In this document: in pieces, positions 44,243 through 56,374 of the stretch
Layout of the letters: every line of letters begins with the position of its first letter
Numbering within the stretch: position 1 is the first letter of the stretch
From: Bimuria novae-zelandiae CBS 107.79
Taxonomy: Eukaryota > Ascomycota > Dothideomycetes > Pleosporales > Didymosphaeriaceae
Assembly (NCBI GenBank): GCA_010015655.1
Contig: ML976662.1
Location: forward strand, 742,818 to 806,817
DNA: 64,000 nt
Direction of reading: 5' to 3'
The notes under the pieces: generated by a model
The model's database searches: none
The model's input: only the letters and a program-made list of their open reading frames with translations
Told to the model about the DNA's origin: nothing
Position numbers and translations under genes: made by a program

Positions 44243-47200
44243 ATAAGGATAAAGCATGTCTTTGTTTTAGAGAATACGGGCATTTTACTAGAGACTATAA
44301 GAAGCTAAAAATAGAGGTTAATATAATTAACCTCCTTAATATAGTAATAGCTACCTTTACCCTAGCTAATAAGATTAAGGACTTTAAGGAAGAGACCCCT
44401 AATCTAATAAAATAAGTAAAAAAATAAATAGTTCTATAAGAGTATAATATCTTTAGCTAACTAGCAAAAGGAACGTGCTAGGTATATAATAATAAGCTAT
44501 ATTATCTACCTCAGTATACTTAAAAAATAATAATATAAGGTCTATATGCTTAGGACGTCTACTAGCTAACTAAAAAAATATAAAAAGTACTAGCACGCTA
44601 TTTATATTAAATTATAATAATTAAGTAATACGCACGTGCGGAATAGTAGTAATATACTAAAAAAGGATATTAATAGTATTATAAAGGACAGGCTAAGGTA
44701 GCTTACATCCCTAATAACTTAAACTATTATTAGGAAGGTAAAGACTAGTGCAGGGTACCTAATAACTACTATAAATACTTTTTACTTTATTAGATAAAAT
44801 ACTATAAGTAGAATAGTTAGCATAGGTGCTTTAAAGATACCTATGACATCCATGCCTAGTAGAAATACGTAACTAGATAGTTCCCACGTGGCATAAATCC
44901 CCACAACCCTAGAAACGTTACAGGAGTGACCTAGACAGGACACGAGGAAACCTATCTATTTATCTAGTAAGACAAGTATTACTTATAGTGCTTAGCGTAT
45001 CTAAGCCTGTAGAAGGAGGTAGCCTCCTTTAAAGACTAACTAAGCTACTATAAGCTTATAAGGCATAAATGCCTTACTCTGAACTACTCTTAGCATAGGA
45101 TACTAGGAGTATATAAATCTAATAGAATTAAAAAACCTATAGTATATACTATTAGCGTTATAAATAGTATAATATTAAGAAAATCTTAAAACTAGTTTAG
45201 GTTAAGAATTAGATTTAGGAAGCTATAGGCATAGATAGCGAGCCTAAGGACTTAAAAAACTAAAATATTACTAAGCAACAAGCTATACTAGTAATAGTAT
45301 AATTATTATAGCTTATTAAGTAGATAATCGCTAAATTAAGAAACGCTTAATTAAGAGTATTATAATATATAGATATTATATTAGAGCACTTATTAATCTA
45401 AAGATAGGCGCATGTCTAGGAGCCCTAAGAGTAGTTAAAAAATATAATATACTTTATTATAATAATAATAATAAACTACTGTAAATAGAACTTACGGACA
45501 GGATCTAATTATAAAAATATAGTAATAATTAGCTACGCCTAAAGATAGCGCTAGTATAAGTTAATATTAAAGGCTCAAAAAGCTAGCATGTCTTTACTAT
45601 CGCTAAAATAGGAGATATAGAAGCTATTATTAGTTATAAGTAGCTTAAGTAGTACAATCTAGAAATAGATTAGCTTATTAAGATAATCCTACTCAGGAGA
45701 CTATCCATAACGGCCTTAATAAAGCCACGGTAGAAGGAAACCCTCTAGGAACCTTAGGTAAGAAAGAATAATAATATATTCACAATATAAGAGATATTAG
45801 TTTATAAAATAAATAGGATCCTATAGTAACACCTAAAACAGGTATGCTATTTATTGGTATAATTAGCTAAGATAGTTAATAAGAACCCTAGTCTATTAGT
45901 AGTGTACTAAGAATTTATAGACTTATTTAAGGAATACGATAAGATAGTCTTACTTAAATATTAAAAGTAGGATTATAAGATACTACTAGTTAAAGGAGCC
46001 AAGTTATAGCTAGAGTGTTTACGGCCCCTTATATAAGACTAGAAAAAAGAGTTAAAAGAACTATTAGAGAAGAATCTCTATTCTAGAAAATAGTAGCCTA
46101 GTTAAAGTCCTACGGCCTTCCTAATACTCTTTATATTTAAGAAAGACGATAGGCTATAGCTTTATCTAAATTATAGAGAGCTAAACGCCTTAATAGTTAA
46201 GAATTAATACTTATTACCCTTAATTATAGAGCTTATAGACTAACTCTGTAGAGCTAAGTGGTTTACGAAGTTTAATATCTAGGATAAATTCTATTAGATA
46301 TATATAGTAAGGGAATATAAATAGAAAACCACCTTTTACACATAATATAGTCTTTTTAAGCATATAGTTATGCTAATAGGGTTGAAAAACGCCCTAGTAA
46401 CCTTTTAGAAACTTATAAACTAAGTTTTATATAAATACTTAAATATATTCTGCACAGTATATCTAAATAATATATTAATCTACACGAATAGCTCCCTTAA
46501 GGAATATAAAGAGCACGTTTAAAAGGTACTTAAGAAACTATAAAAGTATAGACTACTCTTATACCCTAAGAAGTACGAGTTCCACGTTATAGAAAGAGAA
46601 TATATAGGATTTATAATATCCTGAGAAGGTATTAAAATAGATCTAAAAAAGGTTATAATAATAAAGGAATAGCTCTTACTAGAATTAATAAAAGATATCT
46701 AGTCTTTCCTTAGCTTTACTGACTCCTATTATAAATTTATTAAGAACTACTCTAAGACAACCGCTTTGCTAATAGAACTTATAAAACTAGTAAATAGCAA
46801 CCACTACGAGAAGAAAAAATAAAGGCTTTTAAGAAACTAAAATGTCTATTCTTAACTACCCTATTACTATAGATATACAACCTAGAGCGGCGGTATTATA
46901 TCTATACTAACTCATTAGACTACGCGCTAGGAGCCGTACTCTTATAAAAATATAATAATAAGAAATAGAGACTAGTACTTTACTATTTAAGGAAGTTCTT
47001 AAGAGTAGAACTTATTTATAAGATTTATAATAAAGAAATTTTAATAATTATTAACTATTTTAAGTAATAAGAAGTATAGCTTAAGGGAGTAAGGTATTAG
47101 GTAAAAAAAATTTTTAAACTACCTAAACCTTACCAGCTTTATAACTATAAAGAAGCTTAATAGAAGCCAAGCTAGATAGTTTAAATAATTAGCAAAATAC

Positions 47201-48842
47201 GACTTTTAGATTACCTACCTAGTAAAAATAGCTAATAAAGCAGTACACGCCCTTAGCAAATAATTTAATCTTATAGAAAAGAAGTAACATTAACCACGAT
47301 GCTATTCTTATAAAGGCAAGAAATAGAAAGCCATAATATAATAAGATATAGCTTGCGCTTATGCTAGAAGCACGACGTATAGACCTTACCTATTATAAAC
47401 TACTTACAGCTAATTTCTAAAACTATAAAAGGCTTACGAATAATAATTAACACGCGTATAACCTAAATTAGGCCCTAAAGTTATTTACACGCGATTACAG
47501 GAATAAAGTGTAAATAATAAACTAAGTAGTACTACTATTAGTTAGGAAATTGCACGAAGATAAGGAATAAATATATTTAAGAATTATAAAAATAACGCGC
47601 TAAGTCGCAAATGAATATGCTATTTTTAGACTATAGTAGGTAGTATAGAAGGTACTAGGTAACTATTTAGCATGTTACTAGAATAAGCTTAAGAGATATA
47701 AGTCCTACGGTCTTCTATAACTACCCTAGCCGTCCATAAGACTATAGTCTAGTATAACTATAGACTTTATTATAAAGCTCCTAGCGTTACTGGCACTAGG
47801 GAATAAACGCTTTTATAACTTTATTTTAGTTATAGTCTATTAACTAACTAAGGAATCGAGATTTATGCTAATTAAGAAAGCTATATTAGTAGAAGAACTA
47901 GCTTATATAGTAAAATAAAAACTTATATCTTAGGTTAGATAGTGAGATAAGTTTATTACTAATAGAGCTAAAATATTTATATCATTGTATTAGACCACGT
48001 TTACTACCACACTAAGTATTAAGCGTATGCTCACTATAAACTTCTATCCAGAAATAGATAAATAAACGGAACGAACTAACTAATTATTAAAATAATAACT
48101 TTAGATATATGTAAATAAGCTATAAAATAATTAGGTCAAGCTACTACTAATAGCTTAACTAGTATATAATAGCGCAAGATTAGTAACTATAGGGTACTTG
48201 CCCTACTACGCTAACCACGGATATAAGCTAATAACTTACTAAGATCCGTTGGATATTAAAAGCATTACGAAGGAAGTAGCTAATAAAATAAAACTTATAT
48301 AAAATTTACACAAAATACTACGCAATAATATTATATAACGTAATAAGTAAATAGTAAGATAAGTAAATAAGAAAAATATTAAGGGACTAACCTTTAAGAA
48401 GGGAGATAGAGTCCTCCTCTTATAATTTTTTTTTAAAATAACACGGCTAAGCAAAAAATTAGACAATCTTTAAAAAGGACTATTTAAGATTTAAGAAGCC
48501 TAAGACTTAGTTAATCTTAAACTATAACTACCTATAAATACGCGTATATACCTAATCTTTTATAAATTATTATTAGAACTAGCACTACTAGACACCGAAT
48601 TAGAGTTATACTTAAAACTTAAGGATAAAGAATGCGAGGTTAAAGTAATTAAAGACTTATAAAAATTAGACGTTAATATAAGTACTTAGTAAAGTAGGAA
48701 GGATAGCTAGAGAGCTATAATATATAAGAACTAGTAAAAAATCTTGCTAACTATAATATAACCCTAATGGGTTTTTATAGAAAAAATCTAGAAACATCAA
48801 GACTAAGGAACTAGGATAATAGTAAGACAGGATTGTATCGGC

Positions 48843-49700
48843 GCAGGTCACCCAAAGGATCGATATTAGCGTATCTCCTCGCAGAGGCATATAGGAGTGC
48901 GTGTATAAGAAAGTAGCCTCGAATAAATTAAGTGCCTATAGGCCTAGTACGAAAGGATACGGAAAAGGTACTAAATAATAAAGGCCTTAAGCTCCTTTAA
49001 ATACACCTCTTCCTAGATAGCTAGCTAGCACATATCTGCCATAGGTTGATCGTTAGTCTAATAGATCCGAAATAGGCCCGAATCGGATCCGTAGTTCCCC
49101 ATCGGTCTGATAAATCCGAAATTGGTCCGATACGGATGAGTGTCAGTTTTCGGATGATCTCGGATCCTGTCCTGACTGGCCAAGGTTTCTCGTGTCGACG
49201 AGCGATTGTTCCTGTTACATTAGTAATATTTTGCGTCTTTTTTTAGGATGCACAACTTAATATACTATATAATCTTTTTAAAATTAAATATATTACTGTT
49301 CATATATATAGACACCTTATATTCAAATTGCATTAGCATTGCTCCTCTATTTATAAAATTATAGAGAGTTTAAAATTTGGAATTTTGGTATTCTGTTTAG
49401 TTAGACCCAACTGTGACCCTTGCGACCCAACCCATTTACAAAGCCTACACGCCTACATAGCTCGTTTTTACTAGCGCGTTAGCGTTAACCACATTATGCT
49501 AAATTCTATTATAATTTTTTTTTAAAGTTTCCCCTAGTTTTCGTAAGTCGATAGCTATAATTGCAGCCTCAATTGGATCCATTTTGGTGGAGATGCGGCG
49601 CGTCAAAGCTGAGGTCATACAATTTGTTGGGTGGCGCATTCGTGTTGCGGCGCACTGACTGTCTCGGCACGGTAGCGAAACCCGCCCCACACGAGCTCGA
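48843..49700. other. Mixed repeat debris between transposons
   Basis: 48843-49260 is a GC-richer block with repeated phrases such as gatccgaaat and cggatc. 49500-49582 on the minus strand begins MDPIEAAIIAIDLRKLGET, which looks like the start of a pogo-type transposase cut off after 27 codons. No complete gene is seen. Confidence 0.45.
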
Positions 49701-49703
49701 GTA

Positions 49704-51483
49704 CAATGGGTGGAAAAAAGTGGACTATCGCTCACGTGAAATTTCTTGGCTGAACACCGAAAATTTCAGCTACATCGTGAATTTACCATTAAAGTAGCTT
49801 TTAAGCAGCAATATACTAGATGTAAAGATATTTAAATTATGCCGTAAAGTTGTTATTATAATTAGCTTTTTCACAAGCTTTAGCTACATCACGAAAGTAA
49901 TTAGGATAGAGTTAATAAGCTATATATTGCCTTATTGTCTTATCTTCCTGCTAAATAGATTATATAAATGCTACTGCATTATTTTTAGCTTGTTTTAACG
50001 CGCTCTTTACTTTGTAGTCCTCTAAGAAACCCTTAAGCCTGCTAAAATAGCGCTTAATTAGGTGTAGATTAGGTAAGTTAGGGGAGTGCGGAGCGAAGCG
50101 TATATCCTTCTCTTTAATTTTAGGTGCGCAATATTGGAGCCCTAGGCTATAGAGGTAGACGTTATCTTGCACTAAGAATACCTAAGCATAGGGGTTGTTA
50201 GCGCGTACAGCTTCGTAGTAGGGAAAAACAACGTCCTTAAGCACCTATTTAGCGTACTAGATCCCGTTTATGCCCTTCCTACTTTTGTATACAAAGTCCT
50301 CGTATTTAAAGAACTTATTAGGAGTAATAGGGTTTTTATAACTAGCCTAGAGGGCTTCTCCCTTCTTACTAGTAGCTTAATTAGCAGCCTTAGTAGCCTT
50401 AGTATAGTAAAGGATATTATAATTAATCTTACTAAGAGCGCGCTCCTCCTAGGTGCTAGTAACGTTTATATAGGCCCTTTTATTATTAATTAATTTGCGA
50501 GCCCTCTTATTAGCTTTATATACGCGCTTAAGTGTCTCCTCGTAATCCTTCTCCTCCTCTACTACCTATACTAAATATAGGCGTTTTAGACTACGAATAG
50601 TAGTATTGGTAGACGTAGCAGCGCAGATTATAAGGCTAAAAGAGGGTGGGCAATATAGGAGGGCGTATTTATTAGCTAGAGCGCCACGTGCCCTCTAAAC
50701 GTACTACTTACCTCCGCGAAGATTCCTGCCTCTAATTAATTTGCTAGTTTCGTCGTAGTAAATAAATATAAGCTTAGGAGCAAAGCGCTTGTGTATAGTA
50801 AGGATCTAGGCAACGTAGCGCTCTTGGTTGCGTATATTGTCGTTGTTAAGCTCAGGCTTCTTTGGGCGTACACCTCGTACAATAGCGTAGGTGTGGTCGT
50901 GATCGCGGTGTTCGTGAGCAATTTTGACTAGTGTAGGACGGCTTACTATAATCCCGACCTCTTAGAGGACGTGGCGGGTCGATTCTTTAATATTATAAGT
51001 GCTAAATTATATAATAGCGTTGCGTATTTAAGCACTAAGCTTGCTGCTATTACGTACCTTAGGTTTAGCTCTAGGGGGACTAATACGGGTAGCATGGACT
51101 TTGGTTAGCAAATTATTAAGCGATAGGTCAAGCGAGGCCTCCGCACAAGCCTTTTCAACCTTCTTAAAGACTTTCTGTGGTGTTGAGATGCTCAAACCCA
51201 TCGCGCCAGCGATATAGGCGTATTCAGTGTTCGAGAGCTTGCGTAGGGCTACGATAGCACCTTTCTGAGCCTCTGTAAGGTTGCGAGAGTCGTTCGGGCG
51301 GCCGCTAGTGCGTTGAGGTGGCATAATGGGTGTTGTTGGCGAAAAAAATCGCTATATACGAGGTGGTGATAGAGTCCTGGTGTTCAGTTTGGAGCTGAGG
51401 CACGGACCAAGTGCCCTTATTGATAAGATAACTAGCGCCTTGGCAGTTCACGTGAGCGATAGTCCACTTTTTTCCACCCATTG
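49704..51483 (-). mobile_element. Second mariner-like DNA transposon with 37-bp perfect TIRs
   Basis: The termini at 49704-49740 and 51447-51483 are perfect inverted repeats (CAATGGGTGGAAAAAAGTGG, then ACTATCGCTCACGTGAA). TA duplications flank them at 49702-49703 and 51484-51485. The element is 1780 bp with a minus-strand transposase. Its ends are intact although the interior is strongly AT-shifted, suggesting the repeats escaped mutation better than the coding part. Confidence 0.9.
49837..51324 (-). pseudogene. Mariner-like transposase remnant
   Basis: ATG 51324 opens MPPQRTSGRPNDSRNLTEAQ, a helix-turn-helix region (GAIVALRKLSNTEYAYIAGA). Further on, KRFAPKLIFIYYDETS holds the first catalytic Asp (about 50750-50800). 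The block LVQDNVYLYS, then FAPHSPNLPNLHLIKRYFSRL (split here for length, about 50000-50175), holds the second and third. Stops are frequent in between. The translation ends FRDVAKACEKANYNNNFTA at TAA 49837. It is not functional. Confidence 0.8.
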
Positions 51484-51876
51484 TAACACCACCACCGTTC
51501 CACGACATCTGTTTCCCAGCGACGAGTGCGCTTTCCCGGCAGTGAGGCTGGCCCTCAGCCTCACTCGGAAACTAAGCTTGACAGAGCCTTGGTGTAGCCG
51601 TCAGCCGGTGCGCTTGCGGACTGTTGTCTGAGCGACTCCCAGGTGCCGCCGCCACGGAGGGCCATGGGAATAGTGGCCATCAATAAAGCTAACAATAGAA
51701 AGAGGTGGGACTATTGTGGGTTAAAGCGAAGCTTGACCGCGGTCGTGGAAAGCTTTTTGATTCTTGACTTTTCTCTGGCCTGCTTCTGTCTTCAACGTTT
51801 CGACTCTCAGAGAGTTGAGAATCTCCAATCATTCGTTATTTTTCAAAACAGGGTTATTTCAGAAATACGGATCAAT
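51484..51876. promoter_or_regulatory. Upstream region of the CBM18 gene, abutting a transposon end
   Basis: 393 bp of normal composition between the mariner-like right end and ATG 51877. Any promoter of the CBM18 gene must lie here or in the element. No clear TATA box. Confidence 0.4.
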
Positions 51877-52630
51877 ATGCGCAATCTCACTTTCGTCCTC
51901 TTCTCTCTAGCCTCCCTCTCAACAGCTCAAAACTGCGGTCCCAAATACGACAACCAAGCCTGCGCGCCGGGGAAATGCTGTTTGTCCCCGCCCTCCTATA
52001 TATACTTCCTCTACCACCGAACTAACACCCACACCAGGTAGCCAATACGGCTGGTGCGACACAGGCCCCGCCTACTGCGACCCGTCAAACTGCCAGCCCT
52101 CCTTCTCCGGCCCCGACTCCCCTTGCGCCTCCTCCCTCCCTACCACGCTCAAAACCTCCGCCTCCAAGCCCTCCCCTACACCCCCTCCCTTCGCCTCCCA
52201 AGTCCCCGAAATCGACGTCTGCGGCCACGCCCAGGGCGGCGTGTCGTGCCCTGGCGCCGGCCTCGGCGGGTACTTTTATAGGTGCTGCTCGGCGGCCGGG
52301 CACTGCGGACCGAAAAACGAAATCCAGGACCAGGATCTATACTGTGGGACGGGATGCCAGGCGGGTTACGGTAAGTGCGATAGCGAGGAGAAGCCGGCGG
52401 AGCCGACGGGCGCGGCGGGCACAGCTGGGGAGGGCGAGACGTGCGGGCCGATTGTGAATAAGAAGTGTGGGAGTGGATTGTGCTGTTCGGGCAGCAACTT
52501 CTGCGGTACTGGGGTAAGTCATGGGGTTTCATTTGGATCCGATATTTGAAGGTGTTGGACTGACGATTTGTAGGAGGACTTCTGCGGTGCGGTGAATTGG
52601 TGCCAGAAGAACTGGGGAGAGTGTTCTTAG
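51877..52630 (+). CDS. Secreted chitin-binding protein with CBM18 (hevein-like) modules
   Basis: Three exons: 51877-51979, 52038-52513, 52574-52630 (211 aa); introns of 58 nt (GTTTGT...CACCAG) and 60 nt (GTAAGT...TTGTAG). Residues 1-18 are a signal peptide (MRNLTFVLFSLASLSTAQ). Three Cys-rich modules follow. The first has CGPKYDNQACAPGKCCSQYG then WCDTGPAYC. The second has VSCPGAGLGGYFYRCCSAAG then HCGPKN. The third has CGSGLCCSGSNFCGTGEDFC. The Cys-Cys-Ser-x-x-Gly/Asn-x-Cys pattern with aromatic residues is the CBM18 chitin-binding signature. Splicing precisely rejoins GKCC to SQYGWC. Such proteins bind fungal wall chitin, and some protect it from host chitinases; that role is inference here. 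No catalytic domain is attached. Confidence 0.9.
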
Positions 52631-53072
52631 GGGTTTATTGAAAGAAAACACGAGCGTTGTGAGCGTGGTGTTTATATTCAGCGAAGCATAGCGTTTGCTT
52701 GGGGAAAGTAGAAATTCGAATGCGGTAAGCAGGGTTTTTGGCATAAAACATTCCTATAAATATGTTGCACTACGTCATCTATCTGAAAGTCAGAAGCGGT
52801 AATTGAATGGCCTAAAGGACATCTGTCATTGTTCCCACCATTTGCCGGTACCGCATAGGCACGGCAAATCTAGTCATACAGTAAAGTACTCAGTCGTAGC
52901 TTGTTAGCGACATTTTTGTGCTATATAATGTCGTATTGTTCTATGTTCCACCAATCCACTTTTCGTTGGCCTTTTCGTAAAACTATTCGTGACAGTCATC
53001 ATTATAATATACGCTGTGGTCATTTCTTGCTGTGCATAACTGCAGCGATCCCGAACTCCGCACAGAACGCCG
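52631..53072. other. Intergenic between convergent CBM18 and SDR genes
   Basis: 442 bp of normal composition. No gene; it should contain both polyadenylation regions. Confidence 0.5.
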
Positions 53073-54095
53073 TTACTGTCCGGCTTGAATCAAGTATCCA
53101 CCATCGACAGGGATCGTCTGCATGGACATCAGCCATAGTTCGCGTGGTTTCGGAATAGACACCTACCTGGCCATTCAAGTACTGGCACGAAGCACAGAAT
53201 AGCACTGCAGCTGCCATATCGCGGTCATTGCCGGGACGCTGGGATGGCAAGCCTTCCTTGTGCTCCTTTGGCAGCTCACTCTTCTGGCTGTCATCCCTGC
53301 TCTCGCCGGTAGTCATCTCGCTAGGGAAGACGCCAGGAGCGATGCTGTTCACTCGGATCTTGAAGCCAGATTTCGCGATCTCGGCGCTCAGCATCTTGTT
53401 GAGGTGGATCTGAGCTCCTTTCGATGCATTGTAACTGAAGTGACCCTGGGAAATCTTGACGAGACCCGAGATACTGGTGATGTTGATGACAGTCCCACTG
53501 TAGCCGTAATGCTGCTCGGTGGATTTCTGCAGTAGAGGTAGGAAACCGATAGTCATAAGGAACGGGCCCACAACGTTCGTGGCGTATACCGAAGTCCACT
53601 CTTCGACGTCGGTAGGCTCCAGCAAGTTCTTGCGCATCTCCTCGGGAGACTCGTGCTCTGTTGCGGTCTTGTCCGGGGCGATCCCGGCGTTGTTCACGAG
53701 AATGCAAAGACACTTCTCGCGTGACTCGATCTCTTTGACAATTTTCCTGCAATTGTTATTGACGCTGCTACTGCCATGTTGCATGTGTTCAACCTACTGG
53801 ACTCCATCTTTACTTGCAACATTGCCCACAATAGGAATGATCTGGCCCGCGATATCTTTGCCGTACACCTCAGCAACCTTTTGCAGCTTATCTTCGGTCC
53901 TGCCCACAATATAAACCTTGGCACCGTTGACTGCAAGTGCTTGTGTGATCTGGCTCGCGTTAGGATTGTATGGAGGTTGTTGTATTGTTGAGGATATACC
54001 ATCAATCCAATGCCCGAACCTCCTCCTGTCACGAGGGCGACTTTGTCCTTGACGTTAAACACTTCGCCAAGCTGCAAATCGGCGTTGTTCGACAT
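53073..54095 (-). CDS. Short-chain dehydrogenase/reductase (classical SDR)
   Basis: Four exons: 54095-54000, 53949-53798, 53746-53167, 53117-53073 (290 aa); introns of 50, 51 and 49 nt. The cofactor motif is TGGGSGIG, followed after the first splice by ITQALAVNGAKVYIVGRTED; the R in VGRTED favours NADP(H). Further motifs are NNAGIAP, the catalytic Ser region INITSISGLV, the YNASKGA catalytic Tyr/Lys, and the C-terminal TIPVDGGYLIQAGQ ending. All catalytic residues are intact. The substrate cannot be told. The gene is convergent with the CBM18 gene and lies 384 bp from the Harbinger transposon. Confidence 0.92.
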
Positions 54096-54478
54096 ATTGT
54101 GGTATTTTCGGAAGTGTCTCCGTATTTGTTTCGGTCGGTTTTGCGTTGTTTTGTGTTGTTGTTGGGTTGAAGAACAGACTGCAGCGTGTGTTGACATATA
54201 GGCGGGCCTACAGTAACGAGTGTGACGGGGTGTTGACGTCAGACCGAAACGCGCCAGTGAAGGAGCACGCGTCACCGCAAAAGGTGTTAAAGTAGGAGCC
54301 ATGCCCATCGTAATGTTTTTCATTAGCTAAGAGTGTTGTGACAGTGGCAGCGAATAGTTGCGTGGGATCGCGTCTGTAACGCGAGGTTCAGAATGGCCTG
54401 GCGTCCAGAGGCTGCGGCTCGGTGGCCCGCGAAGGTCCCGTAAAACGTTAGCATTACATCACTATTTCTTCTATTTCA
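54096..54478. promoter_or_regulatory. SDR upstream region up to the Harbinger element
   Basis: 383 bp holding the presumed SDR promoter, ending at the TCA target duplication (54476-54478). No specific site. Confidence 0.4.
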
Positions 54479-54725
54479 GGGCCTGTTCGGTGGCCGCAAT
54501 CTCAACCTTGATTTCATCTCACTATACCAAAAGTGGGTAGACTAAGATAAAATCAATGTCGTGTTTAGTTCAAGCGTGATCTTGACGTTATAAATAGAGG
54601 TCCTATCTTATAAGATAGCCCTAGCTAAATTAACCCTTACTAGTGCTAATAAGATATTTATTTATACCTATTTAGGCGCGAAATTATAATCTTAACTAAG
54701 CTTAAGGTCTTAAGCTTAATCTCGC

Positions 54726-55880
54726 ATGATCTTAGCGTTTTCAACCTCCGCGATACTTAGCAAAGAGAGCCTCGTAGGCCTTATAGAAGCGTTAACGGCA
54801 ACGACTTTAGTGTTAATTAACGCCGCTAAGACAGCCGCCACCCCCCCTACAGGGGTGAACAAGTGTGAAGACGATATGTGTTTGGGGGTGGCATGGCTAG
54901 CCAGGTGCCTCGCCGACGACTTATATTTGTATGAGGAGACCCGACTGCGGCGGAGGGCGTTCGAACAGCTTGTCGAGCACTCTAGGCCACACGTTAGAGA
55001 TGGCTAAACAATTAAGGTAGAGGAAAAAGTACTCACCTTTCTGTACGTCTGCGCGCAGGGCGCTGGCTGGCGGGAAGCTAAGCACCGCTGTGGGCACTTA
55101 TTAAGCACGATTACTACGTACGTACACAGAAACTTGGCTTAACTTTAGCTAACGCTAGTAGCAACTTTTACGAAGTCCTTACCATAGTGCTTTGGCTATA
55201 CCTAGAAGTAGTATAGTTACCCTCTAGCGACGTCCTAGAGGCCATTCGCGACAACCTAAAACGTATGCCATTTTTTAAGGATTGCGTAGGAGCTCTAGAC
55301 GGGTCGAACTTTAAAGTCTATATGCTAGCCGAGGACTAAAAGCGATACCAAAACCGCCATAGATACCTATTATAGAACGTGTTAGCGGCTGTCGATTTTA
55401 ACATGAACTTTGTGTACGTACTAGCTAGCTGGGAGGGCAGTGCTTATAATAGTTGGGTGTTAAAGGATGCTCGCCGACGGGGATTTACAGCTCCGCCAGG
55501 TAAGTATTACCTGGCTGACGCTAGGTATACGAATAGCGATATTACCCTTGTGCCGTACCGCGGCGTACGGTATCACCTTCGAGAAATGGCGCAGGTGCTA
55601 GATAGACAGCCGCAAACGCCAGAAGAGCTATTTAACTATTACTATTTATTGCTAAGAAATATTATTAAGTAGTGCTTTAGCGTCTTTAAGCGTCGCTAGC
55701 GGGTTTTTAACAGGCCTTATAAGTTTAATATAGAGACTTAGGTTAAGCTCGTATACGCCCTTGCAACTATATATAACTTAATTAATAAGGAGGGCAGCGT
55801 TAGGGAGGATTTTAACACGTTACTAGCGTATGCGCACGAGCGTTATGAGAACTTCTTTTAGGAGGTTGTAGTTGCAGAAG
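54726..55880 (+). pseudogene. Harbinger DDE_Tnp_4 nuclease remnant
   Basis: The first part (54726-55007 and on, about RPHVRDG then VEEKVLTFLYVCAQGAGWRE) is the N-terminal region. The catalytic part (55379-55672) reads NVLAAVDFNMNFVYVLASWE, then GKYYLADARYTNSDITLVPY then RGVRYHL. Stops and a frame change between them prevent full translation. The second catalytic Asp is in YYLADARY. It continues past a stop at 55670 as VFNRPYKFNIETQVKLVYAL. Confidence 0.8.
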
Positions 55881-56374
55881 ACTAGTAACTAATAGAAAAC
55901 CCTGATAGGGCGCCGCTGCGTAAGGTAATAGCGACAGAGATGTGGGCGTTGTATAGACGAGTAATTTAAGAAAGTGAGGTGTAGAGGAGAAGGAGCAAGC
56001 TGCGTAGGTAGAGAGACTTTGTAGTAACGTCGTGTTAAGAAGCTTAAAAATCTCTAGGTTAAACGCTTTAAGTAAGAGCACTCTAATCTATTACGCTAAA
56101 ATATTAGCTGCGTAAGGCGTAGTATGCGTATTCTTTAGAGTAGCATGTCTACTAGCGTAAAATTGACTTTTCTAGAATAATAAGACTAATTTATATATAA
56201 TAGGTATAAATTTTGCATAGGCTATAGACAATTTAGAGTATACAACCTAGGAATAGCAACTACGCTAATAACGCACGGGCTACTATCGCGAGTCTTAGCA
56301 CTTTACTAGCTCTAACCTAAAGTTTCTTGTACCTTATCCTTTTCCTGTAACCTACCCTCTCCCTCCTACGTTAA

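Larger units (their letters stand above)
40976..48842 (+). mobile_element. Ty3/gypsy LTR retrotransposon remnant, RIP-degraded and interrupted
   Basis: An LTR-like start (TATTACGAACCAAGG, near 40976) is followed by gag (about 41400-42311) and its CCHC-like knuckle CLCFREYGHFTRDYKK (44255-44302), now separated by a nested insertion. Pol follows from about 44450. Reverse transcriptase is at 46110-46640 (LYLNYRELNAL, FNIQDKFYQI, VYLNNILIYT), then RNase H and integrase to about 48250 (VYNSARLVTIGYLPYYANHGY), which gives the gypsy gene order. Most stops are at expected Gln or Trp codons. The polymerase motif YLDD reads YLNN. I could not find a matching 3' LTR, so the right end is uncertain. Confidence 0.78.
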
